A DNA stretch of 50,705 nt from DASZXJ01 sp035545895 (GTDB lineage Bacteria; Planctomycetota; Phycisphaerae; Tepidisphaerales; Tepidisphaeraceae): positions 1 through 50,705 of the forward strand of contig DASZXJ010000120.1 in the NCBI GenBank assembly GCA_035545895.1. Reading direction: 5' to 3'. How positions within the stretch are numbered: the stretch's first letter is position 1; every line of letters begins with the position of its first letter. The notes beneath the pieces are model-generated. The model had not been told where the DNA came from. It saw only the letters and a list, made by a program, of their open reading frames with translations, and did no database searches. Made by a program: the position numbers and the translations under genes. Positions 43,263 through 50,705 of this stretch are shown piece by piece.

Positions 43263-45102
43263 TTCGTCTCCGGCAGATCACCAGCAGACCCATCGCCACC
43301 ATAGGCAGGGCCGGCTCGGGCAGCAACGACTCAAGTCCCAGTTGTGCCATTGTATCGTCAAACGTTGCGCCGATTGGAGTCACCGTGCCCGCCTGCCAGT
43401 TGTGGGCGAGCAGGCTGAGGTCCTTCGCGTCGATCATTCCATCGTAATTGAAGTCCCCATCGCTCCAGTTTCCGCTGGACATCCAGTGCGGCGCGAAAAA
43501 GATCATATCACTTAAATCCACCCGGCCGTCGAGATTGGCATCGCCGGCGTAGGTGTATTTGATGAGCAGGCTGTTTGCATCGACCGGTTGCCCGGCAAAC
43601 ATGCCCAGTCCCAGCAATGAGTTTTCCGCAAAACCAAGCCGCAGATTCGCGGTCATGCTGCTGCTGATGATTCCGCTGCCGTTGGTGATGCCGCTGCGCA
43701 ACCACATGCGCACATAATTCTGTGGACTGGCCGCGCTGTGTTTGATGATCATCGAATTGTTCGTCAGATCGAGCCTGCCTGCGCTGGTGATGGACAGATT
43801 CTGAATCACGCTCGTGCCGGCGGGGTCGTCCGGGTTTGCTTTGGCTGCCACGCGAACCGTTCCCGCCTGGATCGAAAGCGTGCCGACCGACAACCGCGGC
43901 AGTTGCACGGCGCCTGCACCGGTTTTCAAAAGTGTCAATCCTGCTGAAGCACTTTGATTGCCCGATAGCGTCAGCGTGTCCAACGAGCGATCGACATTGA
44001 TCTGCGTGCTGGACAACATCGCCACGGGTGTTGAAAGCGTGTGGTTGCCCAGCCGAACGTCAATGTGCGATTGATTGCTGATCGATGAAAGGCTCAAAGT
44101 TCCCGGCCCTATCATGTTGTAAGAAATGCTGCTGTCGAGAACGAGATCGCCGACGGTTTGAGCCGTCGCCAATGTAATGGTCCGTGGAGCGGATATCGCC
44201 GGGCCCAGGTACGCAATTGAACTGTTGCCCGAAGGCGCCGCTGCCTGCGACCAGTTGGCGCCCGTCCAGATGCCATCCGCATCGGAGGTCCAGCGAGTGA
44301 TGCGCAGGACATTTAAGTTGTCGAAAATGCTGAACGTCTGCGAGTTGGGTGTTGCCGTGCCGACCACATCCTGGTGGCCGAGGAAAATATTGCCGCTGGT
44401 GTAAGTCAGTAAATTGGTGAACGAATCGAATGTAATTCCATTCAGTTTCATCGTGATCTTGCCGTTGATCTGTTCGATCTGGACGGTGGTCCATTGATTT
44501 CGGGGTGTGCCGTCGGTGTTGGGAAAGGTGGCCTGGGGCAAGGCTGCGGTATTATCGAACAGGGCAATTCGCGTGGGGTCGCTCGCTCCTGTGCCGAGAT
44601 ATCGCGTGTAATCCCATCCGTTGTTTCCGCCGTCGCCGGTGACGCCGTAAAATATGCCGTCACTGCTGCCGCTGAAGCTCAGCCAGTTGGTTTTTGAACC
44701 GCTGGCGTTGATTCCCGCCAATGCATCTTCGGTGGTGGTTCCCGCAGCGCCGCTGACGCGAGCCCACATGTCAAATCGCAGGGCATAATCGCCGCTGAAG
44801 GATTGTCCGTTGGGGTAGATGTTCACCGCTTCGGCTCCCGCCAGGCCGTTGACGTTGGTGTCGATCTTCACCCCAACGGTTCCGCTGCCGCCGGGCGCGG
44901 CGGAAATTCCCAGGGATGAATAATTGAACCCATAACCGACAAGGAAATCGGGCGTTTCGTTATCGCTTTCCGAATGGGTCGTCCAGTTGAGCGAAGCGCC
45001 GGCAGAGTCAAAATTTTCGGAAAACAAAACCTGGCCGCAGCTCGAATGGGAGTGCAGAAAGAGTACGGCTCCAAACGCGATCAGCCCCGCGATCCGCCGC
45101 AT
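43246..45102 (-). CDS. Secreted surface protein with dockerin-like region and PEP-CTERM anchor
   Basis: The 618-residue protein has a signal peptide (RRIAGLIAFGAVLFLHS). A concanavalin-like beta-sandwich (about 25-265) reads FSGDYALRFDMWARVSG and ITMKLNGITFDSFTNLL. A beta-strand repeat region of the autotransporter-associated type follows (GANWSQAAAPSGNSSIAYLG). Then come dockerin-like calcium loops GDANLDGRVDLSDMI and DFNYDGMIDAKDLSLLAHNW (about 520-572), and a PEP-CTERM tail (LPEPALPMVAMGLLVICRRR). Exosortase would cut and process the PEP tail; none is in this window. It is probably a surface or extracellular structural protein. Confidence 0.9.
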   Translation of the reverse strand: MRRIAGLIAFGAVLFLHSHSSCGQVLFSENFDSAGASLNWTTHSESDNETPDFLVGYGFNYSSLGISAAPGGSGTVGVKIDTNVNGLAGAEAVNIYPNGQSFSGDYALRFDMWARVSGAAGTTTEDALAGINASGSKTNWLSFSGSSDGIFYGVTGDGGNNGWDYTRYLGTGASDPTRIALFDNTAALPQATFPNTDGTPRNQWTTVQIEQINGKITMKLNGITFDSFTNLLTYTSGNIFLGHQDVVGTATPNSQTFSIFDNLNVLRITRWTSDADGIWTGANWSQAAAPSGNSSIAYLGPAISAPRTITLATAQTVGDLVLDSSISYNMIGPGTLSLSSISNQSHIDVRLGNHTLSTPVAMLSSTQINVDRSLDTLTLSGNQSASAGLTLLKTGAGAVQLPRLSVGTLSIQAGTVRVAAKANPDDPAGTSVIQNLSITSAGRLDLTNNSMIIKHSAASPQNYVRMWLRSGITNGSGIISSSMTANLRLGFAENSLLGLGMFAGQPVDANSLLIKYTYAGDANLDGRVDLSDMIFFAPHWMSSGNWSDGDFNYDGMIDAKDLSLLAHNWQAGTVTPIGATFDDTMAQLGLESLLPEPALPMVAMGLLVICRRRSDHRD

Positions 45103-45275
45103 GCGATATAGGTCCCGCCTCGCCTATAAACGCGTGGATAGCTCAAAGTCAACGGATTTCATAGTCTGAATTCATCGTATCCGATGAACTTGCCTGCATT
45201 TGACGGCGAAAGGGGGCGGATTATGATGGCTCTGCGTTTTGGAACCTTAAATCTCACTCCAGGAAGGATTTCCAA

Positions 45276-45665
45276 ATGACCCAGGAATCGGCTCCCCCTC
45301 CAATGAACCCCTCTCCGGCTCCCGTTGGTTATCAAGGTCCCGAGCCGGACAAGGATGCAAAAACAATGGCCATGCTCTGTCATCTGCTGGCGATTTTCAC
45401 GGGCTTCATCGGGCCACTGGTGGTCTGGCTGATCAAAAAGGACTCCAGTCCGTTCGTCGATGACCAGGGCAAGGAAGCGTTGAATTTCCAGATCACCATG
45501 TTTATTGCATTTATTGTTGCCGGTATCAGCACATGTATTTTCATTGGCTTTTTCCTGATCCCCGTCCTGGTCATCGCCAATCTGGTTTTCTGCATTCTCG
45601 CAACGATGAAGGCTAATCAGGGTGTGGCATATCGTTATCCGGTTGCATTGCGGCTGATCAAGTGA
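45276..45665 (+). CDS. DUF4870-family small membrane protein
   Basis: The 129-residue product has a proline-rich start and the DUF4870 pattern: AMLCHLLAIFTGFIGPLVVW, then DDQGKEALNFQITMFIAFIV and a last helix ending with YPVALRLIK. The family has no settled function. AGGAAGG sits before ATG 45276. The downstream lipoprotein starts with a GTG overlapping its stop (GTGA, 45662-45665), indicating coupling. It is divergent from the PEP-CTERM protein. Confidence 0.9.
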   Translation: MTQESAPPPMNPSPAPVGYQGPEPDKDAKTMAMLCHLLAIFTGFIGPLVVWLIKKDSSPFVDDQGKEALNFQITMFIAFIVAGISTCIFIGFFLIPVLVIANLVFCILATMKANQGVAYRYPVALRLIK

Positions 45666-46135
45666 AAACAGGCGTCAGCATTTTATGTCTTCTGCTTGCC
45701 TCATGCTCGATGCTTCAGCATCGCGATTCCTTCTCGCATTCGACCAACGAAATCACCGCCAATCCCGCCATTTTGTATGACCATTCCATTCCAATCGATC
45801 AGATGAAGTTGAAAGGCGTTGGTTTTGGCGATGGTGAAGCAGCCATCAGCGATCGACGCGTGATGGATCGCGGCATGAACGGCTGGATCATGTGCCGCGA
45901 CGGTTGCAGATATCGGGTTGATGGCGGCGCGGTCGTCGTGCTCGGTGTGTGGGATGCGAGCATCATCGAGAAGCTGCGCATCGAATCGCCGGCCGATATC
46001 GAGGCGCGTTTTGGCAAGGCTGAAAAAGTGGAAGATGCCGACCCCGTGCAAATTTATCGCTACAACGGCGGCAAGGTTTCTGTGCTTTGGAATAAGCAGG
46101 AAAAACAGGTCAATGCGGTGAACCTGACACGCTGA
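45662..46135 (+). CDS. Small lipoprotein, function unknown
   Basis: The 157-residue product has a lipobox (VSILCLLLASC) and a mature domain without known family. A possible motif is IESPADIEARFGKAEKV followed by YNGGKVSVLW, which resembles small SmpA/BamE-like beta-strand proteins only loosely. Start is a GTG overlapping the previous stop. The last 26 bases overlap, antisense, the end of the ECF sigma factor gene. Confidence 0.75.
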   Translation: MKTGVSILCLLLASCSMLQHRDSFSHSTNEITANPAILYDHSIPIDQMKLKGVGFGDGEAAISDRRVMDRGMNGWIMCRDGCRYRVDGGAVVVLGVWDASIIEKLRIESPADIEARFGKAEKVEDADPVQIYRYNGGKVSVLWNKQEKQVNAVNLTR

Positions 46136-46892
46136 CGGGCTTGTCAATTGGCTGGGTCGGCTTGTTTCCCGATCCCACGAATAATGTGACGGCCACGACG
46201 ATCGCGGCTGCGACGGCGCCGATCCGGGTCAATGCGATGGCGCGGGCGTGGATGACGCTTCGGACGATCGCCATGGCAGGAGCAGTCCCGGCCGTCCCCC
46301 CGACGGCCGACACGACTGCCCCCGCCAGGTGAACCGGAGCGGCCTGCACCGAATTCGCAGCGATCATCGACCCCACGGCTGCCGCCGATAGCGCCAGCCC
46401 TTTGCCCCCGAAAAATCCTCGCAAGTGTTCGATGGCGCGCGAGGCCCGCTTGCGCGCGGCCTCGTGGGATATTCCAAGCACCACAGCCGCGTCGGAAAGA
46501 CTCTGGCCGTTGAAGTAATGCATCAGGATGACATCGCGCTCGCCGCGCCCGAGCGTGGCGATGGCGTCGTCGAGGTCGCCGGCCATCACATCCCAGGTTT
46601 CATCGTTGCGGCGACTTTCAGGCCGAGCCTGTGCAGCATGAAATTCGTGAATTCTTCGTCGGATTTCCATTTTCTTTGCATTTCTGGCTGCAAAGCGAGT
46701 CGTCTTGAATAACCACCCCGGAAGCGCCCCCTCCGGTATCGTCCGCCCCTTGCGCGCCATGATGATAAAAACCGCCTGCGTCACATCCTGAGCCAGATGC
46801 GGGTCGCGCACCTGCCGCAGCGCCGCGGAATAAACAAAATCCACGTGCCTGCCCACCAGTTGTGAAAACTCATCGGTGTCGCGGGCGGTCAT
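46110..46892 (-). CDS. ECF sigma factor with C-terminal membrane extension
   Basis: The 260-residue protein has ECF region 2 (FVYSAALRQVRDPHLAQDVT then QAVFIIMARKG) and region 4 (LGRGERDVILMHYFNGQSLS, then VLGISHEAARKRASRAIEHL). It goes on for about 90 residues past region 4 with a hydrophobic stretch (IGAVAAAIVVAVTLFVGS) and a short tail. Membrane-tethered C-terminal extensions of this kind occur in planctomycete ECF groups and may replace a separate anti-sigma factor. No anti-sigma gene is next to it. Confidence 0.88.
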   Translation of the reverse strand: MTARDTDEFSQLVGRHVDFVYSAALRQVRDPHLAQDVTQAVFIIMARKGRTIPEGALPGWLFKTTRFAARNAKKMEIRRRIHEFHAAQARPESRRNDETWDVMAGDLDDAIATLGRGERDVILMHYFNGQSLSDAAVVLGISHEAARKRASRAIEHLRGFFGGKGLALSAAAVGSMIAANSVQAAPVHLAGAVVSAVGGTAGTAPAMAIVRSVIHARAIALTRIGAVAAAIVVAVTLFVGSGNKPTQPIDKPVSVSGSPH

Positions 46893-47315
46893 TACCTCAT
46901 TATGTCCGACCAGGAGGTCAATGTGACAGGAAATAAATCGCGGAATTTTATCCTCAGAACGCCCACGGCTGTGCCGTGGGTCCTCCGACCGAATTTAAGT
47001 TGAAACCAATGGCCCAATTTCACCGATCAATGCTTCCGACCGCGATATTTGCTCCGCGTTTGCCCACCAGTCGGCCTACCTTATCCACTACCCACTGAGT
47101 GGCAGATTGTCTGGCGGCGCCGGCGCAACAGGCGATGGCGAAGATCAAGGGAAATACGAATCATGGCTGATTCTCCAAAATGACGCAAAACGTCCGCCAT
47201 TCAAGAGATATCGGCCCGGCAGGGGCCGATCTTTGAAATCCGGTTGTGAAGAACCTGTCGTTCGCCGCTTACAAGCTCTTCCAATCATGCCGCAGCAACC
47301 TAGAATTCGGCACAG
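46893..47315. other. Intergenic region upstream of dnaX
   Basis: This 423-base stretch holds no gene I can support. It contains the CCCACGGC hairpin at 46962-46980 and another at 47210-47230 (ATCGGCCC-GGCAG-GGGCCGAT). I looked for the SRP RNA, which often sits next to dnaX, and did not find its conserved core. The dnaX promoter must lie here but was not identified. Confidence 0.5.
46962..46980. repeat. Perfect hairpin repeat, CCCACGGC-type, second copy
   Basis: CCCACGGC (46962-46969), TGT and GCCGTGGG form an eight-base-pair stem matching the repeat at 13009-13029 except for the loop. Both are intergenic. Confidence 0.8.
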
Positions 47316-49019
47316 ATGTCCTACACCGTCCTGGCCCGGCGATATCGCTCCACCAACTTCGACGACCTCGTCGGGCAGGATCACATTGCGCATACCCTCA
47401 AAAAAGCGATCGAGACCGGACGCATCGCTCATGCCTATCTCTTTTGCGGCACACGCGGGGTCGGCAAGACCTCGCTGGCGCGAATCCTCGCCAAGGCCCT
47501 CAATTGCGAAAAATCGGATAAGCCGACCACCCAGCCCTGCGGCAAGTGCGGCTCGTGCACGGGTATCGCGCGCGGAGATGACATCGATGTGATCGAAATC
47601 GACGCCGCCAGCAATACGGGCGTCGATAACGTTCGCGATCTGATCGCCAACGCCCAATATCGCCCGACCCGGGCGCGGTTCAAGGTCTATATCATCGACG
47701 AAGTGCACATGCTCTCCAAAGCCGCGTTCAACGCGCTGCTCAAGACCATGGAAGAGCCGCCCGAGCATGTGAAGTTCATCCTCGCCACCACCGAGCCGGA
47801 AAAGGTGTTGCCGACGATTCTTTCGCGCTGTCAGCGCTACGATTTCCGCAACATCCCGGCCAAGCAGGTCGCGGAACATCTGAAGGAAATTTGCCAAAAG
47901 GAAAAGATCAAAGCCGGCGAAGATGCGCTGCTGCTGGTCGCCAAAGCCGGCGCGGGTTCGATGCGCGATTCAATTTCGCTGCTCGATCGATTGCTCAGCG
48001 CGGTCGATGACAAACTCACCATCGAACTCGCCGAGCAGATTTTGGGCATGCCCCGCGCACAGGCGATTTTTGATCTGACCCAATCGATCGGCCAAGGCAA
48101 CGTCAAAGCCGTTCTCGAAGCCGCCGGCCAGTTGATTAACAACGGCCTATCGCCCGACACGCTGGTCGCCAGCCTGGCCGAACACCTGCGCAATGTGCTC
48201 ATCGTCCGCACCTGTGGACCCAAGAGCGATATGATCGAAGTGCCCGGCGTGGCGATGGAGGACCTGGTCAAACAGGCCGATCTATTCGACCCCGGCGCAC
48301 TGACTCAGGATATCGCGGTTTTGGAAGAACTCCGCCGAACGATGCGCACCAGCCAGGCGGGGCGAGCGCTGCTCGATGCCACGTTTGTCCGTTTGGCGCT
48401 GGCGGATCAGTTCAACAGCATCGAGGCTTTGCTCGCGGGAAATGGCGCCCCCGCGCTTCAAAAAAAAAAGCTAATTGACTCTAAGGACCCGGTAAGCTCG
48501 AAATCCGAGTCAACATCTCTCGATCTCGCCCCTGGCCCCTCGCCCCTGGCCCCTTCCACCAACATCGAACCGGTCGATTCGCGCGATTTAACCAGCATAT
48601 GGAGTCGCCTGCTTGGCGCGCTGGAAGAAAAAAGTCTCGCACTGCCGGCGATGCTCAGTGGCGCGCGGCTGATCGAAATCGAAGATGGCCGGGCGGTCAT
48701 CCAGTTTCTCGAAGAAACCCACGCCCGCATGCTCGATCGCAACGGCAAGAAGGATGCCGTTCGCGAGGTGCTCAGCGGGCTGGTCCAGCAGCCGATCGAA
48801 TTGAAAATCGAGGTGGCCGAAGCGCCGCCTCCGACTGAAATGCCGCACGAATCGTCGCCGCAGCGAACGCCGGTGCGTCATTCCGCACCCGCGCCCGCCG
48901 CGGCGCCGGTGGACAACGCGCTTCGCCTGACCCCCGAATTACGTGACCAACTCGCCACCGACCCGCTCATCGGTGCCATCATCAAAACCCTTGGCGGGGA
49001 AATTGTGAAAGTGGAATAA
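47316..49019 (+). CDS. dnaX: DNA polymerase III subunit tau/gamma
   Basis: The 567-residue protein has the clamp-loader ATPase at its start: LARRYRSTNFDDLVGQDHI, Walker A GTRGVGKT (45-52), zinc cysteines 64, 75, 78 and 81, and DEVH (128-131). Domain III ends at about residue 380. The rest has a Pro/Ser-rich linker (LAPGPSPLAPST, probably from a repeat) and the tau-specific C-terminal domains. At codons 382-385 a run of ten A residues (48460-48469) then G allows slippage; both other frames meet a stop within four codons, which would give a gamma-like product of about 385 residues. The usual recR/ybaB partners are not seen because an IS110 element lies 77 bases downstream. Confidence 0.96.
   Translation: MSYTVLARRYRSTNFDDLVGQDHIAHTLKKAIETGRIAHAYLFCGTRGVGKTSLARILAKALNCEKSDKPTTQPCGKCGSCTGIARGDDIDVIEIDAASNTGVDNVRDLIANAQYRPTRARFKVYIIDEVHMLSKAAFNALLKTMEEPPEHVKFILATTEPEKVLPTILSRCQRYDFRNIPAKQVAEHLKEICQKEKIKAGEDALLLVAKAGAGSMRDSISLLDRLLSAVDDKLTIELAEQILGMPRAQAIFDLTQSIGQGNVKAVLEAAGQLINNGLSPDTLVASLAEHLRNVLIVRTCGPKSDMIEVPGVAMEDLVKQADLFDPGALTQDIAVLEELRRTMRTSQAGRALLDATFVRLALADQFNSIEALLAGNGAPALQKKKLIDSKDPVSSKSESTSLDLAPGPSPLAPSTNIEPVDSRDLTSIWSRLLGALEEKSLALPAMLSGARLIEIEDGRAVIQFLEETHARMLDRNGKKDAVREVLSGLVQQPIELKIEVAEAPPPTEMPHESSPQRTPVRHSAPAPAAAPVDNALRLTPELRDQLATDPLIGAIIKTLGGEIVKVE
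48460..48513 (+). promoter_or_regulatory. Probable dnaX recoding (slippage) site
   Basis: Bases 48460-48469 are ten A residues followed by G, read as CAA AAA AAA AAG in the tau frame. The -1 frame reads GCT AAT TGA (stop 48476-48478); the +1 frame reads AGC TAA (stop 48472-48474). TTGACTC (48475-48481) and GAGTCAA (48507-48513) form a perfect seven-base inverted repeat beginning five bases after the A-G junction, the position of the stimulatory hairpin in E. coli dnaX. Confidence 0.7.
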
Positions 49020-49108
49020 CCTAATGCTTACCTACGCGAGCCCTTGGTGCGACGGAATACCTTGAAAAACCGTGATGCGGCCGTCGCCGGTGCATAGAAC
49101 CCATGCAA

Positions 49109-49229
49109 GCCGAGTGCTCCTCTCTTGCTCGGTGAATTCGTGATCACCAGTAAACTGGCGTCACATTCATTTTAGAACGGTCCACCGAAGTGGCCGTCAA
49201 TCACCTTTTGCTCGAAAGGAGCACCCGCC
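49109..49229 (+). ncRNA. Structured 5' end of IS110 element, candidate bridge RNA
   Basis: Three hairpins lie in a row before the transposase: CCGAG/CTCGG (49110-49132); GTGA-CCAGT-AA-ACTGG-TCAC with a small internal loop (49140-49164); and ACGG-CCAC-CGAA-GTGG-CCGT with one bulged T (49177-49197). IS110-group elements are known to encode a bridge RNA between the left end and the recombinase gene, with loops that pair to target and donor DNA. The region's place and fold fit this. The loop-to-DNA pairing was not worked out. IS1111-type relatives carry the RNA on the other side. Confidence 0.55.
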
Positions 49230-50405
49230 ATGCATGGGCTAGCGCATTCTACCACGTTCAATCAAATCCTGGCGATCGATCTGGGGAAGTTCAACAGCGT
49301 GGTCTGTCTTTATGATGCTCAAACCGCCGAGCATCGATTCGTCGCGCTGGCGAACACGCCGCAGGCGATTCATGATCTGCTGGTCGAGCAGGCCGGCTCC
49401 GATCCATCCTCCACGCTGGTTGTGTTCGAGACCTGTGACTGCAGCGGCTGGGTCTATGACATCGCAACCGCCCTGGGTTTTGCCGTGGCGGTGGCCAATC
49501 CTTCACACGAAGCGTGGCGCTGGAAACGGGTCAAACGCAAGACCGACCGCGATGATGCGATAAAGCTGGCGCAGATGGCGGCGATGAGACAGCTGCCGAC
49601 GGTGTATATGCCCTCACCGGATCAGCGGCAAAAACGCCGGCTGGTGCATCACCGCCGGGTCCTGGTCCAGCGGCAGACCGAGATCAAGAACTTCATCCGC
49701 TCGATCTTCAGCCAGCAGGGAATCGCCCTGCCCCAGGGGAACAAGTGCTGGACGGCGGCGGGGATCGCGCAGGTCGCCGAGCAATCCAAAACGCTGAGCG
49801 AATGTGAAGTGAATGAACTGTGGCGTGGACGATTACACGTGGAACTGCAACTGCTGGAGACGATCCATCAGCAGATTCTGATCCTGGACCGCCGGCTCGA
49901 CGGGCTGGGCCGGGCTGATGAGAAGATCCAGCGATTACAGACCGTGCCGGGCGTAGGCCCGCGCTTGGCTGAGGCGGTGGTGGTGCACCTGGATGATCCG
50001 CATCGCTTTGCCAATGCCCGCCAGGTCAGCAGCTACGCGGGACTGGTACCCAAGCAGATCGAGAGCGGCACGATGAAACGCGTGGGGAAGATCACCCGTC
50101 GCGGGCCCAGCCTCTTGCGCGGCATGCTGGTGGAGGTGGCGTGGATGGTCTATCGCCACAACGCCTGGGCCCGCGCGTTCGTGAACAAAGTCAGTCGCGG
50201 CATGAAGCAGCGCAAGAAGATCGCGATTGTGGCATTGGCGAGGAAGCTGCTGGTGATCCTCTGGGCCATGCTGCGCGATGGCACGAGCTGGCGCGATCCG
50301 GATCAGAAGGACGGCCGGCATACGGCCGGCGGTGAAGGGTGCTCCCCTCCGGAAGACACCGGACCGAAAACGGCAGTCTCTTCTTGTGTTGGGGTGATCG
50401 GTTGA
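49230..50405 (+). CDS. IS110-family transposase (DEDD recombinase)
   Basis: The 391-residue recombinase has the DEDD/RuvC-like N-terminus: Asp17 in LAIDLGKFNS, Glu67 in VVFETCDCSGW, and Asp106/108/109 in KTDRDDAIKLAQ. A helix-hairpin-helix follows at 239-251 (VPGVGPRLAEAVV). The C-terminal Tnp_20 domain (SSYAGLVPKQIESG then VGKITRRGPSLLRGML) carries a conserved SG, with Ser279 the candidate nucleophile. It moves the element through a circular form and joins it to target DNA guided by RNA in characterised relatives. AAGGAG lies eight bases before the ATG. The protein looks intact. The C-terminal 40 residues after GTSWRDPDQK are an unusual extension. Confidence 0.95.
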   Translation: MHGLAHSTTFNQILAIDLGKFNSVVCLYDAQTAEHRFVALANTPQAIHDLLVEQAGSDPSSTLVVFETCDCSGWVYDIATALGFAVAVANPSHEAWRWKRVKRKTDRDDAIKLAQMAAMRQLPTVYMPSPDQRQKRRLVHHRRVLVQRQTEIKNFIRSIFSQQGIALPQGNKCWTAAGIAQVAEQSKTLSECEVNELWRGRLHVELQLLETIHQQILILDRRLDGLGRADEKIQRLQTVPGVGPRLAEAVVVHLDDPHRFANARQVSSYAGLVPKQIESGTMKRVGKITRRGPSLLRGMLVEVAWMVYRHNAWARAFVNKVSRGMKQRKKIAIVALARKLLVILWAMLRDGTSWRDPDQKDGRHTAGGEGCSPPEDTGPKTAVSSCVGVIG

Positions 50406-50705
50406 TCGATTGCTCAATGAGGCGATGAATTGAAGTGAAAACGTCCCGGCGAAACATCGGCGAAAGTGCAAGGAGCGGCCTGACCTCGAATAACCAAATG
50501 CGGTCTGTTTGACCGCGCTGCAGCGAATGAGGCGAGCCGCCGCATGGGTAAATGAGACGATTCCATCAGCGAACAGGATAGGAATCGAAACTCGAATAGT
50601 CGCGTGAAGGCACCGCCGCGATGGCCGGACTCAACTGGAGAATCAAAATGTAAAAAGATCACGCTTCCGAGAAAATTAAGCTTGACTGGGGAACGGCTTC
50701 ATAGT
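50406..50705. other. Non-coding tail after IS110 transposase
   Basis: No gene is supported here. A GCGGTC-TGTTT-GACCGC hairpin (50500-50516) is nested inside a possible longer pairing of ATGCGG (50498-50503) with CCGCAT (50540-50545). This is a second place where an RNA could be encoded if the element is of the IS1111 type. The 3' end of the element may lie in this stretch or beyond it. Confidence 0.4.

Larger units (their letters stand above)
49096..50705 (+). mobile_element. IS110-family insertion sequence, right copy (3' end beyond or unresolved)
   Basis: The element starts at about 49096, where identity with the reverse-complemented left end begins, and contains one transposase gene. Its 3' limit is not visible, since the left copy's matching end is outside the window. 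A 300-base non-coding tail follows the transposase to the window edge, of which an unknown part is inside the element. The insertion separates dnaX from whatever gene followed it. Confidence 0.85.

Noticed and set aside
46893..47315. Possible SRP RNA gene upstream of dnaX
   Set aside because: The conserved core of the RNA could not be found on either strand by eye.

Overview
The window looks like one contig from a planctomycete, most likely class Phycisphaerae. The evidence is a GC-rich background, two exported proteins starting with the planctomycete LE-x-R-x-LLA motif, a dockerin-like plus PEP-CTERM surface protein, an RHS protein of planctomycete style, and an ECF sigma factor with a C-terminal membrane extension. 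This placement is inference; no rRNA or tRNA gene was seen. Both edges lie in copies of the same IS110-family element in inverted, outward-facing orientation: bases 1-125 are an exact reverse complement of 49096-49220. The contig therefore probably ends at this repeat.

Layout. 1-2500 is a scarred accessory region: IS110 end, a sigma-factor C-terminal fragment, the first codons of an IS3-type orfA, then an orphan RHS C-terminus with an AT-rich tail and two downstream ORFs that may be its immunity partner. 2500-9010 carries a TPR fragment, a lone molybdate-binding protein (ModA), a large membrane protein, a TPR-glycosyltransferase and a small membrane protein. 9115-14033 is an operon for a three-subunit, Tat-exported molybdenum hydroxylase (PaoABC/YagTSR type) followed by two small genes. 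14133-21241 holds a secreted TIM-barrel hydrolase, a YkgJ-type Cys-cluster protein, a membrane protein, a PAC2 protein and a beta-propeller lipoprotein. 21619-27311 has two tandem paralogous multidomain SGNH esterases and a deiodinase-like thioredoxin-fold protein, then a LacI regulator, which suggests polysaccharide use. 28699-31251 holds a double-domain QueD-like protein and a HEAT/TPR protein.

31396-37815 has gyrB, a frameshifted REP-associated transposase (RAYT) between two matching palindromes, and an M48 protease/histidine-kinase group. 37873-42406 holds a DegT aminotransferase, a full aldehyde dehydrogenase with a truncated partner, and a hydrolase. 42498-46892 holds a membrane protein, the PEP-CTERM protein, a DUF4870 protein, a lipoprotein and the ECF sigma factor. 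47316-49019 is dnaX, followed by the right-hand IS110 copy.

Most notable signals: (1) an A10 run in dnaX at the end of domain III with stops at once in both other frames and an inverted repeat just downstream, a probable tau/gamma recoding site; (2) a highly structured IS110 5' non-coding end, a candidate bridge RNA; (3) the RAYT with flanking REP palindromes; (4) several palindromic or periodic repeats, some inside genes; (5) the RHS-tail region built on an IS3 start codon.
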